A DNA stretch of 64,000 nt. Source: an uncultured Clostridia bacterium (GTDB lineage: Bacteria; Bacillota; Clostridia; Saccharofermentanales; Saccharofermentanaceae). This document shows positions 61,634 to 64,000 of the stretch, piece by piece (position 1 is the first letter of the stretch; every line of letters begins with the position of its first letter). The DNA is taken from assembly GCA_947303185.1 (NCBI GenBank), contig CAMYXF010000008.1:43585-107584 (forward strand). Direction: 5' to 3'. The notes under the pieces were generated by a model that saw only the letters and a program-made list of their open reading frames with translations, was not told the origin of the DNA and did no database searches. The translations under genes were made by a program, and so were the position numbers.

Positions 61634-62746
61634 TTAATCGTGACGGATCAAAGCGCCGCAACAATTTACGAACTTACCGATCTCGAAATCCTTAGGGCCG
61701 CTAACTGTGCTGAGCGCCTTGAGGATCTCTACCTGAGTACCAAGCTGACGAGCAAGTTCCTTGTCAATCTTCTTATATCCAGCACCTGAACCATAGAGGA
61801 AGCATGTGCTGATAGCATCAATGTGATACTTGGCAATAGAGAACTGAGCTGTACGCGAAACTGCATCAACAAGGCTCTTGAAGTATGCGTTTACAGCACT
61901 CTGGAGAGCAGGTGTCTCTGCAACTGTCTCGTTCCAAACATCGATATCCTCAACAGGAACTCCTGCTTCTGCTTCGGATGTTGTGATGTTAAGTCTTCTT
62001 GCCAAAGATGACTGCTGGCTGCCGCTCTGAAGCTTCTTAACAGAATCAGCAACCTGTCTGATGTTGGCGTGACCGAACTGGAGTCTTCTGGAAAGAACCG
62101 GGAAACCCTTGTCCATAACTGTGACTGTTGTAGTCTTGCTGGAAAGTTCGATAAGAAGGATCGTAGACTGTCTGATGTTTACGTTTCCGTTAATGATTCC
62201 GTTTTCGAAGAGCTTTCTGACTGCGTTAGGGTTAACGTCGAGAGCAACAGGTGTGAGATCCATGTTCTTAAGGAACTCACGATAATCCTTGATTACATCA
62301 GTAGGGATTGCTGTTGCTCTAACCTGAATCTTGTCAGCATTTGTCTCAGCATCCTTTGTTGTTCCATATACGAGGTAGTCGATAGACATATCTCTGTTGG
62401 AACCCTGACCTAAGATCTCGTACTTAACCATGTCCTTGAGCTGATCTTCCTTAACAACAGGAAGTTCAAGGTCTCTGGTATGAACGAAAGCACCTTCAGT
62501 TGTGATGATGCAGCTCTTCATTCTGATATCGAGTCTTGCAATAGCATGCTTAAGTGCCATTACGATACCGAAAGAGTCTGATACCGCACCGTCGTTGATA
62601 GCATCACCTTCAAGAGGAACGATGCCCATCTTCTCAATTGAGATATTACCTGTCTTGGAATTGTAGTTCCCGACAACTAACTTAAGATCTGAACTGGAGC
62701 AATCGATTACCAGTTCGTTTCCGCTTTTTCCTAATGAAAAATCCAT
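61634..62746 (-). CDS. pilM: Type IV pilus assembly ATPase-like protein PilM
   Basis: 370 residues, actin-like fold of the PilM/ComGJ type. Typical stretches are IITTEGAFVHTRDLELPVV, DQLKDMVKYEILGQ, VALDVNPNAVRKLF and LLIELSSKTTTVTVMDKG. It forms a cytoplasmic ring that holds the PilN N-terminus beneath the platform. It lies 19 bases after pilC. Confidence 0.9.
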   Translation of the reverse strand: MDFSLGKSGNELVIDCSSSDLKLVVGNYNSKTGNISIEKMGIVPLEGDAINDGAVSDSFGIVMALKHAIARLDIRMKSCIITTEGAFVHTRDLELPVVKEDQLKDMVKYEILGQGSNRDMSIDYLVYGTTKDAETNADKIQVRATAIPTDVIKDYREFLKNMDLTPVALDVNPNAVRKLFENGIINGNVNIRQSTILLIELSSKTTTVTVMDKGFPVLSRRLQFGHANIRQVADSVKKLQSGSQQSSLARRLNITTSEAEAGVPVEDIDVWNETVAETPALQSAVNAYFKSLVDAVSRTAQFSIAKYHIDAISTCFLYGSGAGYKKIDKELARQLGTQVEILKALSTVSGPKDFEIGKFVNCCGALIRHD

Positions 62747-62765
62747 TTATTCTCTCCTTTCAATC

Positions 62766-63980
62766 TTAACCGGGTAAAAGAAACTGAGCCATTGTGAAGA
62801 TAGGCATACCGATACCAGCTACTACAGTACCTACGATGATAGCCATGATGATGATCATTACAGGCTCCAACGCGGATACCAACTTTGCAGTAGCAGCATC
62901 AGCTTCGTCTTCGAAGTAATCTGCCGCCTTCTCAAGGATCATGTCCAACGTACCAGACTCCTCACCGATGGCAACCATTGCGTAAATCATCGGAGGGAAC
63001 TCGCTAATATCTCTGATGGATCTGGAAAGAGATGAACCCTTTCTGATCTCGACACGAGCTTCAGCCAACTTCTTCATCAAAATGACGTTGTCAAGAGATT
63101 TCTCAGTAATCTCAACTGCCTGAAGTACTGAAATACCTGACTTAAGAAGTGTAGATACGGTTCTGGTAAATCTTGCAGCAGCATTCATTCTTGTTGACTT
63201 ACCAATGATAGGAGCCTTAAGCATGATCTTGGACCATGTCTCAGAACCCTTATCGGAACTCTTCCAAAGCTTAAATCCATAAACTATGAGTCCGATAACT
63301 GCAGCGTAAATATACCAGAAATGAACGATTGAATCTGAGAGATTCAAAAGGAACTTTGTGAGACCCGGCAAGTCACCACCAATCTCAACGATTGTGTCAC
63401 CGATCTTCGGGACGAGGAATGTCAAGAGACCGATACTGATTGCAGCCGTAAGTCCTGCGAGAATCTTAGGATAAACCATTGCAGATGAAATCTTGTTCTT
63501 GAGCTTTGCATCCTTTGCAAAGTGGTCAGCAAGTCTCTCCATGATCTCGTCAAGACGTCCGGATTCCTCACCTGCAGCGATCATACTGATCATAATGTTA
63601 GGGATAACGCCCCTCTGTTCCGAGAAAGCTTCAGAAAGTGAACGGCCGCTCTGAACGGATTCATAGATTTCACCTATACACTTCTTCGCCTTCTTTGATT
63701 CAAGCTGCTGATACAACATATCGAGAGATCTTACAACAGTAATACCTGCCGACAAAAGTGAAGCAAGCTGTCTGGAAATGACAACAAGGTCTTTAGTCTT
63801 GAGCTTGGGACTTCCGATTTCCATGTTGGCAAGGCCTTTACCCTTATCCAAAGACAAGGATGCAATGTACTTGCCATCTTGCTTAAGTTTTCTCGATGCT
63901 TCTCCGATGGTTGCAGCTTCTATGATGCCTTCAGACATTTTACCTTTGGAATCGATAATCTGATATCTGAAATTAGCCAT
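62766..63980 (-). CDS. pilC: Type IV pilus platform protein PilC (GspF family)
   Basis: 404 residues with two T2SF domains (about 70-190 and 272-395). FSRQLASLLSAGI-like VVISRQLASLLSAGITVVRS and TRTVSTLLKSGISVLQAVEI are the repeated cores, and AAGEESGRLDEIMERLADHF and AIGEESGTLDMILEKAADYF the second repeats. Three membrane helices are present. AAGGAGG precedes the ATG. The motor ATPases (PilB, PilT) are not in the window and would be expected to the right. Confidence 0.95.
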   Translation of the reverse strand: MANFRYQIIDSKGKMSEGIIEAATIGEASRKLKQDGKYIASLSLDKGKGLANMEIGSPKLKTKDLVVISRQLASLLSAGITVVRSLDMLYQQLESKKAKKCIGEIYESVQSGRSLSEAFSEQRGVIPNIMISMIAAGEESGRLDEIMERLADHFAKDAKLKNKISSAMVYPKILAGLTAAISIGLLTFLVPKIGDTIVEIGGDLPGLTKFLLNLSDSIVHFWYIYAAVIGLIVYGFKLWKSSDKGSETWSKIMLKAPIIGKSTRMNAAARFTRTVSTLLKSGISVLQAVEITEKSLDNVILMKKLAEARVEIRKGSSLSRSIRDISEFPPMIYAMVAIGEESGTLDMILEKAADYFEDEADAATAKLVSALEPVMIIIMAIIVGTVVAGIGMPIFTMAQFLLPG

Positions 63981-64000
63981 CTGATATTTCCCTCCTTATT

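Overview
The window reads as ordinary chromosome from a Gram-positive-type anaerobe, most likely an uncultured gut or rumen member of Clostridia (Bacillota). Pointers are the LL-diaminopimelate aminotransferase, the Pta-AckA acetate pathway, coproporphyrinogen dehydrogenase HemZ, a type II pantothenate kinase, a YlbM/TmcAL protein, strong AGGAGG ribosome sites with frequent TTG and GTG starts, and glycerol-phosphate polymer genes. No phage, transposase, CRISPR-cas locus or rRNA is visible. The genus cannot be fixed from the sequence.

Layout. 1-7.0 kb (minus strand): a truncated PP2C-like membrane protein with a very long low-complexity linker, a DUF885 metallopeptidase-like lipoprotein, and an acyl-CoA-synthetase relative with a degraded ATP loop. 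7.2-10.9 kb (plus): dapL, then a 375-base non-coding stretch with three 39-bp palindromes repeating at exactly 73 bp, then radA and ispD. 10.9-15.5 kb (minus): oxidoreductase, methyltransferase, CmpB-like membrane protein, Mrp ATPase, a thioredoxin-fold lipoprotein without CxxC, and a divergent ispF meeting ispD stop to stop. A drug/metabolite exporter lies on the plus strand at 15.7-16.6 kb.

16.5-35.3 kb is one long minus-strand run: pcrA, dgt, a YfbR-like nucleotidase, a glucosaminidase-like protein, a cohesin/cadherin-like membrane protein, a GtrA protein, folC, an unknown membrane protein, thrC, carA, a carB-dapF gene fusion and a HAD phosphatase. Most junctions overlap or abut.

35.4-49.1 kb is dominated by envelope and energy genes. 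Two genes each fuse a YidC/Oxa1-like insertase domain to an LtaS-like sulfatase-fold domain. One copy lies directly behind a CDP-glycerol glycerophosphotransferase and pta-ackA. Between the copies sit an acyltransferase and ktrB-ktrA, both transcripts apparently leaderless. 49.2-57.3 kb carries tmcAL, rpsT, an rRNA methyltransferase, a DUF4870 protein, tRNA-Pro(UGG), a TPR membrane protein, hemZ, DUF3810, DUF1624 and a type II pantothenate kinase. 57.4-64 kb is a type IV pilus locus (pilC, pilM, pilN-like, pilO-like and four prepilins), running in from beyond the right edge.

How the genes combine: dapL and the fused dapF make meso-diaminopimelate for peptidoglycan. The YidC-LtaS-like fusions and the glycerophosphotransferase probably build a surface polymer, and the pilus locus adds an appendage. 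The best candidates for undescribed biology are the 73-bp palindrome array, the CarB-DapF fusion and the paired YidC-LtaS-like fusions, which both lack the insertase groove arginine.
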